A stretch of DNA of 64,000 nt from Erwinia tasmaniensis Et1/99. Its GTDB lineage: Bacteria > Pseudomonadota > Gammaproteobacteria > Enterobacterales > Enterobacteriaceae. The stretch lies in the NCBI RefSeq assembly GCF_000026185.1, contig NC_010694.1, forward strand, positions 1,116,001 through 1,180,000, given 5' to 3'. Shown here in pieces: positions 10,309-20,440 of this stretch. A model generated the notes under the pieces. The model made no database searches. It was not told the origin of the DNA and was given only the letters and a program-made list of their open reading frames with translations. The position numbers and the translations under genes were made by a program. Within the stretch, counting starts at the first letter, position 1. The number at the start of each line of letters is the position of its first letter.

Positions 10309-10336
10309 ATCATAACATGTATTTTATATGCATCTT
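10309..10336 (-). promoter_or_regulatory. NsrR operator and hmp promoter
   Basis: A 23-bp inverted repeat at 10314-10336 (core ATGTATTTTATATGCAT) closely matches the NsrR site pattern AAGATGyATTT-AAATrCATCTT. On the minus strand a TATGAT -10 hexamer (10314-10309) abuts it, so the operator fills the -35/-10 spacer. Apo/nitrosylated NsrR release would induce hmp. Confidence 0.8.
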
Positions 10337-10346
10337 ATGGCAATCG

Positions 10347-10369
10347 AAGGTGCATTGTAAATACGCTTA
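10347..10369. promoter_or_regulatory. Second, weaker NsrR-like site
   Basis: AAGGTGCATTGTAAATACGCTT in this interval matches the NsrR inverted repeat at about 18 of 23 positions. Its centre is 33 bp, about three helical turns, from the strong site, so cooperative binding is possible. The call rests on pattern matching by eye only. Confidence 0.45.
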
Positions 10370-10493
10370 TAATATTCAGGGATATATTTTCTCGCTGCCT
10401 GTAGGATGAGATGAGATTCATGCCACGACCAATGAGAACAATTCCGCAGGCAAAGGCTTGCCACAAAGTGGAGTCAAACCTTACCGACGCTGA

Positions 10494-10509
10494 AGCCAAT
10501 CGTTTGCGT
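10494..10509 (+). promoter_or_regulatory. PurR operator of glyA
   Basis: AGCCAATCGTTTGCGT at 10494-10509 has a perfect right half-site (CGTTTGCGT) and closely resembles the known E. coli glyA PUR box AGGTAATCGTTTGCGT. It lies in the glyA leader/promoter region, linking glycine and one-carbon supply to purine status. Confidence 0.75.
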
Positions 10510-10620
10510 AAAAAGGCTGCCGTGAAGCTATTCAACGGGTGGGCAAACAGTTTACACTGTGGCTATTACCCCCGTATGTGGGTCATACCTTTCGAAAGTC
10601 AGTTGAGTCAGGAGATGCAG

Positions 10621-11874
10621 ATGTTAAAGCGTGATATGAACATTGCCGATTACGATGCCGATTTGTGGCAGGCGATGGAGCAAGAGAAAGTGCGTCAGGA
10701 AGAGCATATTGAGCTGATTGCCTCAGAAAACTATACCAGCCCTCGTGTCATGCAGGCTCAGGGATCTCAGCTGACCAACAAATATGCTGAAGGCTATCCG
10801 GGCAAGCGCTACTACGGCGGCTGCGAACATGTGGATATCGTTGAGCAACTGGCTATCGAGCGCGCTAAAGAGCTGTTTGGTGCTGACTATGCCAACGTGC
10901 AGCCGCATTCTGGCTCCCAGGCTAACTTCGCCGTTTACACGGCGCTGCTACAGCCGGGTGATACCATTCTGGGCATGAACCTGGCTCACGGTGGCCACCT
11001 GACCCACGGCTCTCCGGTTAACCTGTCCGGTAAGCTATATAACGTCATCCCTTACGGTATCGACGAAACCGGTAAAATTGATTACAACGAGCTGGCCGAA
11101 CTGGCTAAAGAGCATCAGCCAAAAATGATCGTGGGCGGTTTCTCTGCCTATTCCGGCATATGTGACTGGGAAAAAATGCGTGAAATCGCCGACAGCATCG
11201 GGGCTTACCTGTTTGTTGATATGGCACACGTTGCAGGTCTGGTTGCTGCGGACGTGTATCCGAACCCCGTACCGCATGCCCATATCGTCACCACCACAAC
11301 CCATAAAACGCTGGCAGGGCCACGCGGCGGTCTGATCCTGGCGAAAGGCGGTGATGAGGACCTGTACAAAAAGCTGAATTCAGGCGTCTTCCCTGGCAGC
11401 CAGGGCGGCCCGCTGATGCACGTTATCGCGGGTAAAGCGGTGGCGTTCAAAGAAGCGATGGAGCCTGAGTTTAAAACCTATCAGCAGCAGGTTGCGAAAA
11501 ACGCCAAAGCGATGGTGGAAGTGTTCCTTGCTCGCGGTTACAACGTTGTATCCGGCGGTACGCACAACCATCTTTTCCTGCTGGATTTGGTAGACAAAAA
11601 TCTCACCGGTAAAGAAGCGGATGCGGCCCTGGGCCGAGCCAACATTACCGTGAACAAAAACAGCGTGCCTAACGATCCGAAGAGTCCGTTTGTGACTTCC
11701 GGTATCCGCATCGGTTCGCCAGCGGTGACGCGTCGCGGCTTTAAAGAAGCTGAAGTGCGCGAGCTGGCCGGCTGGATCAGCGATATTCTTGATAATATCA
11801 CTGACGAAGGCGTGAGCGAGCGCGTGAAGAAGCAGGTGCTGGATATCTGCGCCCGTTTCCCGGTCTACGCATAA
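10621..11874 (+). CDS. glyA: Serine hydroxymethyltransferase
   Basis: 417 residues, the same length as E. coli GlyA. PLP-dependent conversion of serine plus THF to glycine plus 5,10-methylene-THF, the main one-carbon source of the cell. The PLP lysine is Lys229 in [14 protein letters not shown]; the substrate-binding ASENY ([12 protein letters not shown]) and [12 protein letters not shown] motifs are present. The ATG at 10621 is preceded by CAGGAG and aligns with MLKREMNIADYD of E. coli; the reading frame is open for 70 further codons upstream, but these overlap the operator region and are not conserved. A terminator follows at 11914-11943. Confidence 0.98.
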   Translation: MLKRDMNIADYDADLWQAMEQEKVRQEEHIELIASENYTSPRVMQAQGSQLTNKYAEGYPGKRYYGGCEHVDIVEQLAIERAKELFGADYANVQPHSGSQANFAVYTALLQPGDTILGMNLAHGGHLTHGSPVNLSGKLYNVIPYGIDETGKIDYNELAELAKEHQPKMIVGGFSAYSGICDWEKMREIADSIGAYLFVDMAHVAGLVAADVYPNPVPHAHIVTTTTHKTLAGPRGGLILAKGGDEDLYKKLNSGVFPGSQGGPLMHVIAGKAVAFKEAMEPEFKTYQQQVAKNAKAMVEVFLARGYNVVSGGTHNHLFLLDLVDKNLTGKEADAALGRANITVNKNSVPNDPKSPFVTSGIRIGSPAVTRRGFKEAEVRELAGWISDILDNITDEGVSERVKKQVLDICARFPVYA

Positions 11875-11913
11875 GCGAGTTTTGCCCCGTAACGAGGGGA
11901 CAGCACGATCAAT

Positions 11914-11943
11914 AACGGGGGACGTCAGTCTCCCGTTTTTTTG
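11914..11943 (+). terminator. Terminator of glyA
   Basis: AACGGGGGAC (11914-11923) pairs with GTCTCCCGTT (11928-11937) apart from one G-T pair, with a GTCA loop, followed by a run of T. Confidence 0.85.
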
Positions 11944-11981
11944 TCTTACGGCTGCTCACCCCGGCGGCCAAACGCACCTTG

Positions 11982-13250
11982 CTAAGACTCCAGCAGCGTG
12001 CGAAGACTGCGCAGCTGGTGTTCTCCCAGCGGCAGCTCAGTATAGATAAAAGGGGGAGAGTAGAGCGGTAGCGAAGTGGGATAGGGGCTAATGACCAGCG
12101 TTATGCCGGGCGGCGCGCTGTTATGCTGAAAGTCGTGAACATCCTGATATTTGATATTCAGCGGCAGCAGGGTCAGCTCACGTAACTGTTGCTCAATCTG
12201 CTGCTCTAGCCCCGGATTGTCTCCCGTAAGCAGCAGCACCTGCTTCTCATGCAGGGCGTTTTCCTGCACCAGCCATGCGCCAAAAATAATCGCAACCAGC
12301 TCCATCTCTTGATGAGAAAACGTGACCGCATACTGCTGTTCAAAAGGCTTCATCGCCTTACGCGTGGTGCGCAGCAGGCGGGGATAGTGTAGGCAGATAT
12401 TCTCTGACAGGTTGTCATCAATACCTATGGCGAACAGCGCGCGCTCCAGCGCCTGGGCCAGATGAGTATAGAGGCGCGCGCTGAGATCGGGCCTATGACG
12501 AAATTCGATACCTGCGATGTGCTGAAAGCGCGCAATCGAAGACTCTACGGCCTGTAGCAGGGCACGCTCATTTTCTCCGGTTACTGTCGCCGCTAGCGGA
12601 GTATGTAGCTGGCTGAACATCAGAGTCAGTAACATCGCCAGATGGGCATCGGTCTGATAGCCGCGCTTTTGCCAGCAGCGAGCAATCTCTTTAGCCAGTA
12701 CATATTCCGTTTTACCGAGCAGCCACTGCCGTTGCCGCGGGCTGAACTCCGGCTGGCAGTGCCATGCAAGCGAGTAACGTAGCCAAATTTGCAGGAAAAA
12801 GCCGTCGCGGGCGCTAAATTCACGCGCCAATTGCTGCGAACAGTGTTGGATCAGCACCGTCAGATTGTGCTCATCATACAGGGCCTTATCGACGGGCTGC
12901 GTCAGCAGGCGGCGCTTTACGGCATCTGCAAACCAGCCGCTGACAAACTGCGGAGACAGTCGCAGCGCCCGGCGCAAGCCGTGCAGCAGGCACAGCCGCT
13001 GGTCCAGCGGCGTGCCGCTGAGATACAGGTGCCCCGCTTCGTCTGGATTAATAGCCAGGTGGTGATTGCGCTGGATTTCTGCTGCCAGCTCCGCTATATC
13101 TTGTCGCGCGAGGGTGCGATCGCCACCGTTGAGCTGACAAATTGACGCCAGCGTGACGTCGTGGTTAGGCAAGAGGAGCATTAACAGCAGGCGGCAGCGG
13201 CGCTGCGCGGTGGAGAGGGCAGCACCTTCAGATAAATAGTCACTCGTCAT
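11982..13250 (-). CDS. csiE: CsiE, PRD-domain stationary-phase protein
   Basis: A 422-residue protein at the csiE position (next to glyA/hmp). An N-terminal helix-turn-helix-like part (RRCRLLLMLLLPNHDVTLASICQL) is followed by two PTS-regulation-domain-like segments and a C-terminal region with a short conserved EIIB-like fold (QVLLLTGDNPGLEQQI). In E. coli CsiE is induced in stationary phase by sigmaS and cAMP-CRP; its molecular function is not established. Architecture resembles BglG/LicR-type PRD regulators, so a regulatory role is plausible. The gene is convergent with glyA. Confidence 0.85.
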   Translation of the reverse strand: MTSDYLSEGAALSTAQRRCRLLLMLLLPNHDVTLASICQLNGGDRTLARQDIAELAAEIQRNHHLAINPDEAGHLYLSGTPLDQRLCLLHGLRRALRLSPQFVSGWFADAVKRRLLTQPVDKALYDEHNLTVLIQHCSQQLAREFSARDGFFLQIWLRYSLAWHCQPEFSPRQRQWLLGKTEYVLAKEIARCWQKRGYQTDAHLAMLLTLMFSQLHTPLAATVTGENERALLQAVESSIARFQHIAGIEFRHRPDLSARLYTHLAQALERALFAIGIDDNLSENICLHYPRLLRTTRKAMKPFEQQYAVTFSHQEMELVAIIFGAWLVQENALHEKQVLLLTGDNPGLEQQIEQQLRELTLLPLNIKYQDVHDFQHNSAPPGITLVISPYPTSLPLYSPPFIYTELPLGEHQLRSLRTLLES

Positions 13251-13383
13251 CTGCTATCTCAGTAACGGTAGATGTATTAAGCATAGTCTCGGCGGATGAC
13301 TCGGCGACCAGGCCGGCCGGTTTTATTCAGAGCTTTTAAGGCAGGTCACAAAAATAGTCGACGATTGTCTGGAATAGGATTTT

Positions 13384-13406
13384 ACTGTGTTACATTATAA
13401 CAAATT
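13384..13406. promoter_or_regulatory. Candidate Zur box overlapping the start codon of the ZevA-like gene
   Basis: GTTACATTATAAC at 13389-13401 differs at one position from the symmetric core GTTATANTATAAC of enterobacterial Zur operators. It overlaps the GTG start of a putative zinc-import operon. The identity is inferred from the pattern and from the downstream genes. Confidence 0.4.
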
Positions 13407-14031
13407 GGGCGTTCCGCTATGTTGGCTGATGGCCATTGGTACGCCGGCAGTCTCGGCGCATCCGCATAGTTTTATCGCAATGCAGACCACGCTGGTGCAT
13501 CAGGAAGGACAGCTTTCCGGGTTAAAAATGCGCTGGGTGATGGATGAAATCACCTCTGCCGATCTGCTTTATGATGCGGGTAAAGCGCAGCCTGATTCGG
13601 TGGTCTGGAAAAAGCTGGCGGCTGAAGTGATGGCCAACGTTCTCGTACAACACTATTTCACCGAATTCTGGCACCAGAAGCAGCCGGTTAAGTTTGACAA
13701 GATGCCGAAGCAGTATGGGTTGTCGCGTCAGGGAAACAGGGCGGTGCTGGAGTTTATTTTGCCGCTGGCTCATCCGCAGCCCTTAAAAGGCCAGCGTTAC
13801 ACATTTTCCACTTTTGACCCGACCTACTTTGTCGATATGACTTACGATTCTGAAAAAGATTTAACCTTACCGCCGGAGCTGGCCTCACAGTGCCGCTTGC
13901 AGCTACAGACTCCGCAACCCGGTGCCTCGCTAAAGGCCTACGCACTGGCGCTGGATAAGAACGATGCGCCGACGGATGAGATGGAACTTGGCCGGCAGTT
14001 TGCTCAACAGGTGACGTTGGTATGTCGGTGA
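13387..14031 (+). CDS. DUF1007-family periplasmic protein, ZevA-like
   Basis: 214 residues beginning with a signal peptide (GVPLCWLMAIGTPAVSA, cleavage before HPHSF). DUF1007 proteins carry the N-terminal histidine motif HPHSF seen here, and typically sit beside a NicO-type metal transporter, as here (10-bp overlap). In Haemophilus influenzae the equivalent pair, ZevA-ZevB, supports zinc uptake; other members are linked to nickel/cobalt, so the metal cannot be read from the sequence. The GTG start at 13387 has AGGA 7 nt upstream (13376-13379). A TTG at 13405 is the alternative and would give a shorter signal peptide. Confidence 0.8.
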   Translation: MLHYNKLGVPLCWLMAIGTPAVSAHPHSFIAMQTTLVHQEGQLSGLKMRWVMDEITSADLLYDAGKAQPDSVVWKKLAAEVMANVLVQHYFTEFWHQKQPVKFDKMPKQYGLSRQGNRAVLEFILPLAHPQPLKGQRYTFSTFDPTYFVDMTYDSEKDLTLPPELASQCRLQLQTPQPGASLKAYALALDKNDAPTDEMELGRQFAQQVTLVCR

Positions 14032-15005
14032 CAATGCAAATAACGCGTCGATACGGCGCGTGGTTTCTGCTTCTGGCGCTGCTGGCCGGCGGTGGGCTCC
14101 TGCTATGGCAATACTGGCCGCAAATGCTCTGGCAAAGTGCCCTGTGGCAAAAAGACTTGCACCGACAGATGACCCAGCTGTTGCAGCAGGTCGCCGAAAA
14201 CCCGCAGCAGGCGGGGCTGGCGCTAATGGGATTTAGCCTGCTGTATGGCATTTTACATGCCCTGGGGCCGGGGCATGGCAAGGTGATCATCGCAACGTTT
14301 CTTGCTACTCATCCAACGAAAATGAAAACCAGCCTTCAACTGACGCTGGCAGCCGCACTGGTGCAGGGCGGTATCGCCATTGCGCTGGTTACGCTGGTGC
14401 TGGGTATACTTCAGCTTTCCGCCCGTCAGCTCCATCTCAGCAGCTACTGGCTGGAAAAGGGCAGCTACCTGCTGGTTATCGGGTTGGGGTTGTGGCTGTG
14501 CTGGCGTGCATTAAGAAAACTGGCGCTTCAGCGGGCAGCCGTGCCGCCGAGCATGAAGATAAATCGTATTCTGCCCGCAGGAAAGCAGCATGGCGCGCAC
14601 TGTGGGTGCGGTCATCAACATGTGCCGGACGCGAATAGGCTGGCGCAGGCACCGGGGTGGCAGACAAAAACAATGGTGGTGCTGTCGATGGGATTACGTC
14701 CCTGTTCAGGCGCCATTATGATGCTGCTGTTTTCCAAAGTGGTCGGCGTCTGGTTCTGGGGTGTGCTGTCTGCCCTGGTGATGGCGATGGGAACGGCGCT
14801 GACCGTCTCGGCTATGGCGTTGCTGGTACATCTTTCCAGGAAGCTCGCGCTGCGTTTCAGTCGTGATGATAGCCGGACGAGCTGGCAAATTATCGTGCTG
14901 AATAGTCTGGCGTTGCTTGGGGGGATGGTGCTGGTGGCTGTGGGAGCACTATTATGGCTTAGTGCGCAACCGGCAATGTCTGGCGGCATCCGGCCAATGT
15001 TCTAA
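14022..15005 (+). CDS. NicO/RcnA-family metal permease, ZevB-like
   Basis: A 327-residue polytopic membrane protein of the nickel/cobalt NicO family, with about six hydrophobic segments. The family motif is LHALGPGHGKVIIATFLATHP (about residues 78-98); a histidine/cysteine-rich cytoplasmic loop follows (KQHGAHCGCGHQHVPDA, about 189-205), then a second conserved element GLRPCSGAIMMLLFSKVVGVW. The His/Cys loop suggests binding of a soft transition metal. It overlaps the DUF1007 gene by 10 bp, so the two form one unit. Annotation as nickel/cobalt exporter is common for this family; the partner and the Zur-like box favour zinc uptake. Confidence 0.82.
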   Translation: MSVTMQITRRYGAWFLLLALLAGGGLLLWQYWPQMLWQSALWQKDLHRQMTQLLQQVAENPQQAGLALMGFSLLYGILHALGPGHGKVIIATFLATHPTKMKTSLQLTLAAALVQGGIAIALVTLVLGILQLSARQLHLSSYWLEKGSYLLVIGLGLWLCWRALRKLALQRAAVPPSMKINRILPAGKQHGAHCGCGHQHVPDANRLAQAPGWQTKTMVVLSMGLRPCSGAIMMLLFSKVVGVWFWGVLSALVMAMGTALTVSAMALLVHLSRKLALRFSRDDSRTSWQIIVLNSLALLGGMVLVAVGALLWLSAQPAMSGGIRPMF

Positions 15006-15015
15006 CCGTCAATCA

Positions 15016-15043
15016 GGGCCGATCGTCCGTTGGCGATCGGCCC
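15016..15043. terminator. Hairpin between convergent zevB-like gene and suhB
   Basis: GGGCCGATCG (15016-15025) and CGATCGGCCC (15034-15043) form a perfect 10-bp stem with an 8-nt loop. There is no T-run; it probably serves as a shared transcription end for two convergent genes. Confidence 0.55.
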
Positions 15044-15059
15044 CTGCTGCCTGAAACGA

Positions 15060-15863
15060 TTAACGCTTAAGCGCTTCGCTCAGCTCGTCGCGCATGTTGG
15101 CCAGCATCGCTTTCACTACGCGCGGATTGCCCGCAACGATGTTACCGGAGTGCATGTAGCCATGAGCGCCGATAAAGTCGGTGACCAGGCCGCCCGCTTC
15201 GCGCACCAGCAGTTCACCGGCGGCAAAATCCCACGGCTTAAGGCCAATCTCAAAATAACCGTCGACGCGGCCTGCTGCCACGTAGGCCAAGTCCAGCGCG
15301 GCAGAACCGCTGCGGCGGAAATCGGCGCACTGGGTGAACAGTTTGCCTACGATGTTGATATAAGGGGTAGCGTGTTGCTTCACTTTGAACGGGAAGCCGG
15401 TTGCCAGAATGGTGCCGTCCAGGTCGCGAGCGGTGCCGCCGCGCAGACGGTAGCCATTTAGCTGGGTGCCCTGGCCGCGCACGGCGCTGAACAGTTCATT
15501 ACGCATCGGATCGTAGACGACCGCCACTTCGGTACGGCCTTTAATGCGTACGGCGATAGAAATACTGAAATGAGGCAGGCGTTTGATGTAGTTGGTGGTG
15601 CCATCCAGTGGATCGATAACCCATTGCACATCCTGATCTTCGCCCTGTAGCTCACCGCTTTCTTCAGTAATGATGGTGTGCTTTGGGTAAGACTTGCGGA
15701 TCACTTCAATAATCTGGCGTTCCGCTTCGCGGTCAACATTGGTGACAAAGTCATTGCTGCCTTTCTGGCTGGCTTCGACGGAGTCCGGGGTTTCATAGTG
15801 CTTGGCAATTACGTTTCCGGCCTTGCGCGCAGCGCGCACGGCAATGTTGAGCATCGGATGCAT
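15060..15863 (-). CDS. suhB: Inositol-1-monophosphatase / ribosomal RNA biogenesis factor SuhB
   Basis: 267 residues, equal to E. coli SuhB. The metal-binding inositol-monophosphatase motifs are present: TEESGE, WVIDPLDGTTNYIKRLPHFS and GLKPWDFAAGELLVREAGG. In E. coli SuhB associates with Nus factors to form the rRNA antitermination complex and helps ribosome assembly, and this is thought to be its main role rather than phosphatase activity. The ATG at 15863 gives MHPMLNIAVRAARKAGN, matching E. coli; upstream in-frame ATGs are not conserved. It is divergent from trmJ. Confidence 0.97.
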   Translation of the reverse strand: MHPMLNIAVRAARKAGNVIAKHYETPDSVEASQKGSNDFVTNVDREAERQIIEVIRKSYPKHTIITEESGELQGEDQDVQWVIDPLDGTTNYIKRLPHFSISIAVRIKGRTEVAVVYDPMRNELFSAVRGQGTQLNGYRLRGGTARDLDGTILATGFPFKVKQHATPYINIVGKLFTQCADFRRSGSAALDLAYVAAGRVDGYFEIGLKPWDFAAGELLVREAGGLVTDFIGAHGYMHSGNIVAGNPRVVKAMLANMRDELSEALKR

Positions 15864-16125
15864 AGGTAGTATCGTCTCACTGGATGTTAAAGAACGGGTA
15901 TCCTGAATATTTGCAATGGGTAAGAAGCAACGCATGAACGCCCGTTTGCACCGACAGATGCAGGTCAGGGAAGGCGTACCTCTTGTAGCCACTGCGCGTA
16001 TTTGGGATTTTTATCATAATCTGATAGAAAACGGCGCGTAGTATAGCAGGGTACATCGGTAAATGTCCTGAAAATATGCTAGCATCGCTAAATTATCTCT
16101 CAACCCCGGAAGACCCCTAACCCTT

Positions 16126-16851
16126 ATGCTGCAAAATATCCGAATTGTGCTGGTAGAAACGTCTCATACCGGCAACATGGGTTCCGTTGCCCGTGCGATG
16201 AAAACGATGGGCTTAACCAGCCTTTATCTGGTCAATCCACTGGTCAAACCCGATTCACAGGCGATAGCGCTGGCCGCCGGAGCCAGTGATGTGATCGGCG
16301 AAGCAAAAATCGTTGATACCCTCGATGAAGCGATATCCGGTTGCAGCCTTGTGGTTGGCACCAGCGCGCGTTCACGCTCTTTGCCATGGCCCATGCTGGA
16401 CCCACGGGAATGCGGGATAAAAAGCGTTGAAGAAGGGCAGCACGCCCCGGTAGCGCTGGTGTTTGGTCGCGAACGCGTTGGGTTGACGAACGAAGAGCTG
16501 CAAAAGTGCCACTATCATGTCGCAATCGCCGCTAACCCGGATTACAGCTCGCTGAATCTGGCGATGGCAGTACAGATTATTGCCTATGAGGTGCGCATGG
16601 CTTTCCTGCAATCCGTGGAAGCACCGCAGGCGCAGTGTGATGATTCTCCTTATCCGCTGGTGGACGATCTTGAACGTTTCTATCAGCATATGGAAAAAAT
16701 GATGACGGACAGCGGGTTTATCCGCGCGGCCAGTCCGGGACAGGTGATGAGCAAAATGCGCCGCCTGTTTACCCGTGCCCGCCCGGAGCGTGATGAGCTG
16801 AATATTTTGCGCGGCATGCTCTCGTCTCTTGAGAAACGGCAGGGCGATTAA
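16126..16851 (+). CDS. trmJ: tRNA (cytidine/uridine-2'-O-)-methyltransferase
   Basis: A 241-residue SPOUT-class methyltransferase that 2'-O-methylates position 32 of the tRNA anticodon loop using SAM. Family motifs visible: N-terminal [25 protein letters not shown], the SAM-binding knot [17 protein letters not shown] and [15 protein letters not shown]. Length matches E. coli TrmJ (YfhQ, 246). It lies between suhB and iscR as in E. coli. Confidence 0.96.
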   Translation: MLQNIRIVLVETSHTGNMGSVARAMKTMGLTSLYLVNPLVKPDSQAIALAAGASDVIGEAKIVDTLDEAISGCSLVVGTSARSRSLPWPMLDPRECGIKSVEEGQHAPVALVFGRERVGLTNEELQKCHYHVAIAANPDYSSLNLAMAVQIIAYEVRMAFLQSVEAPQAQCDDSPYPLVDDLERFYQHMEKMMTDSGFIRAASPGQVMSKMRRLFTRARPERDELNILRGMLSSLEKRQGD

Positions 16852-16872
16852 AGCGGTGCTAAAAACAGTACA

Positions 16873-16947
16873 ATAGTTGAGTGAATTACTGGGTTAAATA
16901 GTTGACTGTTTTACTAGGTTAAATACTTGACCAAATTACTCGGGAAT
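16873..16947 (+). promoter_or_regulatory. Three tandem type-1 IscR binding sites
   Basis: Three directly abutting 25-bp repeats at 16873-16897, 16898-16922 and 16923-16947, each of the form ATAsTTGAcTgwwTTACTsGGkwAw. They match the [2Fe-2S]-IscR type-1 site that autorepresses isc in E. coli, which also has three sites. A possible -35 (TTGACC, 16927-16932) is inside the third repeat. The start codon of iscR is 64 bp downstream. Confidence 0.85.
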
Positions 16948-17010
16948 GGCAGACTGGCGAACATAATTTGTTAACACCCATTCAGGGTTATAACCGAGGT
17001 TGTTTACGCC

Positions 17011-17508
17011 ATGAGACTGACATCCAAAGGCCGTTATGCTGTTACCGCTATGCTTGATGTTGCGCTGCATTCTCACGAAGGCCCGGTGCCTTTAGCTGAT
17101 ATTTCAGAGCGTCAGGGCATTTCCCTTTCTTATCTTGAGCAGCTGTTCTCACGTCTGCGTAAGAATGGCCTGGTAGCCAGCGTGCGCGGTCCGGGCGGCG
17201 GTTATCTGCTGGGTAAAGCCGCCGATGCTATTGCGGTTGGTGCAGTGATCACCGCCGTTGATGAGTCGGTGGATGCGACCAAATGCCAGGGTAAAGAAGG
17301 CTGTCAGGGCGGCGAGCGTTGCCTGACTCACGTTCTGTGGCGTGACCTAAGCGAGCGTATCAGCGACTTCCTGAATAATATTACCCTGGCCGAGTTGGTT
17401 AACAACCAGGAGATCCTGGTCGTTGCGGACCGCCAGAATAGCAATGAAATCCGTCGTGCGCCTCATGGCCGCATGCACGAGACGATTAACGTCAATCTGC
17501 GCGCCTGA
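17011..17508 (+). CDS. iscR: Fe-S cluster-responsive regulator IscR
   Basis: A 165-residue Rrf2-family winged-helix regulator. The cluster ligands Cys92, Cys98, Cys104 and His107 are all present ([15 protein letters not shown]). The DNA-recognition region matches E. coli ([28 protein letters not shown]). With a [2Fe-2S] cluster it represses type-1 sites, three of which lie upstream; the apo-protein acts at type-2 promoters such as suf. Here it heads an operon reduced to iscR-iscS, so the cluster it senses must be supplied by another assembly system. Confidence 0.97.
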   Translation: MRLTSKGRYAVTAMLDVALHSHEGPVPLADISERQGISLSYLEQLFSRLRKNGLVASVRGPGGGYLLGKAADAIAVGAVITAVDESVDATKCQGKEGCQGGERCLTHVLWRDLSERISDFLNNITLAELVNNQEILVVADRQNSNEIRRAPHGRMHETINVNLRA

Positions 17509-17537
17509 TCGCAACCCCGGCGAAGTCATCTTCGCCC

Positions 17538-17583
17538 GCAGAAACGCATAAAAGGCCTGAAATGGCCTTTTATGCGTTTCTGC
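17538..17583 (+). repeat. Perfect 20-bp hairpin between iscR and iscS
   Basis: Positions 17538-17557 and 17564-17583 are exact reverse complements, with a 6-nt loop (TGAAAT). There is no T-run after it. In E. coli the iscR-iscS intergenic RNA also folds strongly and protects iscR mRNA when RyhB promotes decay of the downstream message; this hairpin is a candidate for the same job or for attenuation. Confidence 0.75.
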
Positions 17584-17646
17584 TATCCGTAAAATTTCAG
17601 GGCGCAGGAGGGCGGAAGACAGCAACCTCCCGGAGCTTAACAAGCA

Positions 17647-18834
17647 ATGAAATTACCGATCTATCTGGATTATTCTGCCACCACGCCAGCCGATCCGCGC
17701 GTAGCGGCCAAAATGATGCAGTATCTCACCCAGGATGGCACCTTCGGCAATCCTGCATCGCGATCCCACCGCTTTGGTTGGCAGGCTGAGGAGGCGGTCG
17801 ATGTGGCCCGCAACCAGATTGCTGAACTGGTTGGAGCCGATCCGCGCGAGATCGTTTTTACTTCCGGTGCTACCGAAGCCAACAATCTGGCGATCAAGGG
17901 CGCAGCCAGTTTCTATCGGGAAAAGGGCCGCCATATCGTCACCTGTGCAACGGAACATAAAGCGGTGCTGGATACCTGTGCTCAGCTGGAGCATGAAGGT
18001 TTTAGCGTCACTTATCTCACTCCGCAAAGCGATGGTTCCCTCACCTTACGCCAGGTTGAATCTGCGCTGCGCGATGACACCGTGCTGGTGACGATTATGC
18101 ACGTCAATAATGAGATAGGCGTGGTGCAGGATATCGCCTCCATCGGTGAACTTTGCCGCGCGCGAGGCATTATCTTTCACGTTGATGCCACGCAGAGCGT
18201 CGGCAAGCTGCCCGTCGATCTCGGCCAGCTGCCCGTCGATCTGATGTCTTTCTCCGCTCATAAGATCTACGGGCCGAAGGGGATCGGTGCGTTGTACGTC
18301 TGCCGTCGGCCGCACATCCGTCTGGAAGCGCAGATCCACGGAGGTGGACATGAGCGCGGTATGCGCTCCGGCACGCTGCCGGTGCATCAGATTGTTGGTA
18401 TGGGCGAGGCGTATCGCATTGCTAAAGAGACCATGGCCGACGATATGACGCGTATCGGCGCGCTGCGCCGCCGACTGTGGCAAGGAATTAATCGTATTGA
18501 AGCGGTATCCGTTAACGGTTCGCTGGAGCACGGCGCGGCAAACATTCTTAACGTCTGTTTCCATTATGTTGACGGCGAATCGTTGGTTATGGCGCTGAAA
18601 GACCTGGCGGTTTCTACCGGGTCGGCCTGCACCTCTGCCAGCATGGAACCTTCTTACGTCCTGCGCGCTATCGGACTGAGCGATGAGCTGGCGCACAGCT
18701 CCATTCGTTTCTCTCTGGGGCGTCTTACCAGCGAAGAAGAGATCGATTACGCTATTCAGCTGCTGCAAAAGTCGATTACCCGTCTGCGTGAGCATTCTCC
18801 GGCCTGGCGGGCTTTTAAAGCCGGTAGTGAGTGA
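17647..18834 (+). CDS. iscS: Cysteine desulfurase IscS, C-terminally short
   Basis: A 395-residue PLP enzyme releasing sulfur from cysteine as an enzyme persulfide. Residues align with E. coli without gaps through the active site: His104 (ATEHKAV), PLP Lys206 ([10 protein letters not shown]), mobile-loop Cys328 (TGSACTSAS). E. coli IscS has 404 residues; this one stops at the equivalent of 395, so it lacks the conserved tail LNSIEWAHH that contributes to contact with the scaffold IscU. The scaffold gene itself and the rest of the isc operon are missing here: a terminator follows and then pepB. Retained roles could be sulfur supply for tRNA thiolation (TusA, ThiI, MnmA) and cofactors. Confidence 0.95.
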
Positions 18835-18869
18835 GTTGGCCGGTTAGCCTGAATTATCGCCTTTTGCCT

Positions 18870-18898
18870 AACGGGCCGGAATTTTCCGGCCCGTTTTA
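18870..18898 (+). terminator. Terminator of iscRS
   Basis: AACGGGCCGG (18870-18879) with CCGGCCCGTT (18886-18895), a 6-nt A/T loop and a T-run. In E. coli this point would be inside the isc operon, upstream of iscU. Confidence 0.88.
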
Positions 18899-19049
18899 CT
18901 TTCCCCAGATCTTAATCGCATCCTGTGAAAACTTCGCTGACAGATTTCTGTTAGGCTGATCGGACGAATTCAACTAGCATCGTGCTGCGGCGAATCGCAG
19001 CGGTCGGAGATACCGGCCAAAATAACGAAAAATGATAAGGAGCTATGCG

Positions 19050-20354
<1,305 letters not shown>

Positions 20355-20440
20355 GCAAGCTCCCCCCTGTTGTGCTTCCATGAGGCAGGCCACGAGGCTG
20401 GTCTGCCCACCGTTTACCGTGATGAACCGGAACCTCTTTA

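Noticed and set aside
10411..10620. In-frame N-terminal extension of glyA (70 codons)
   Set aside because: It covers the PurR box and leader, is not conserved, and the ATG at 10621 has a good ribosome-binding site and matches E. coli.
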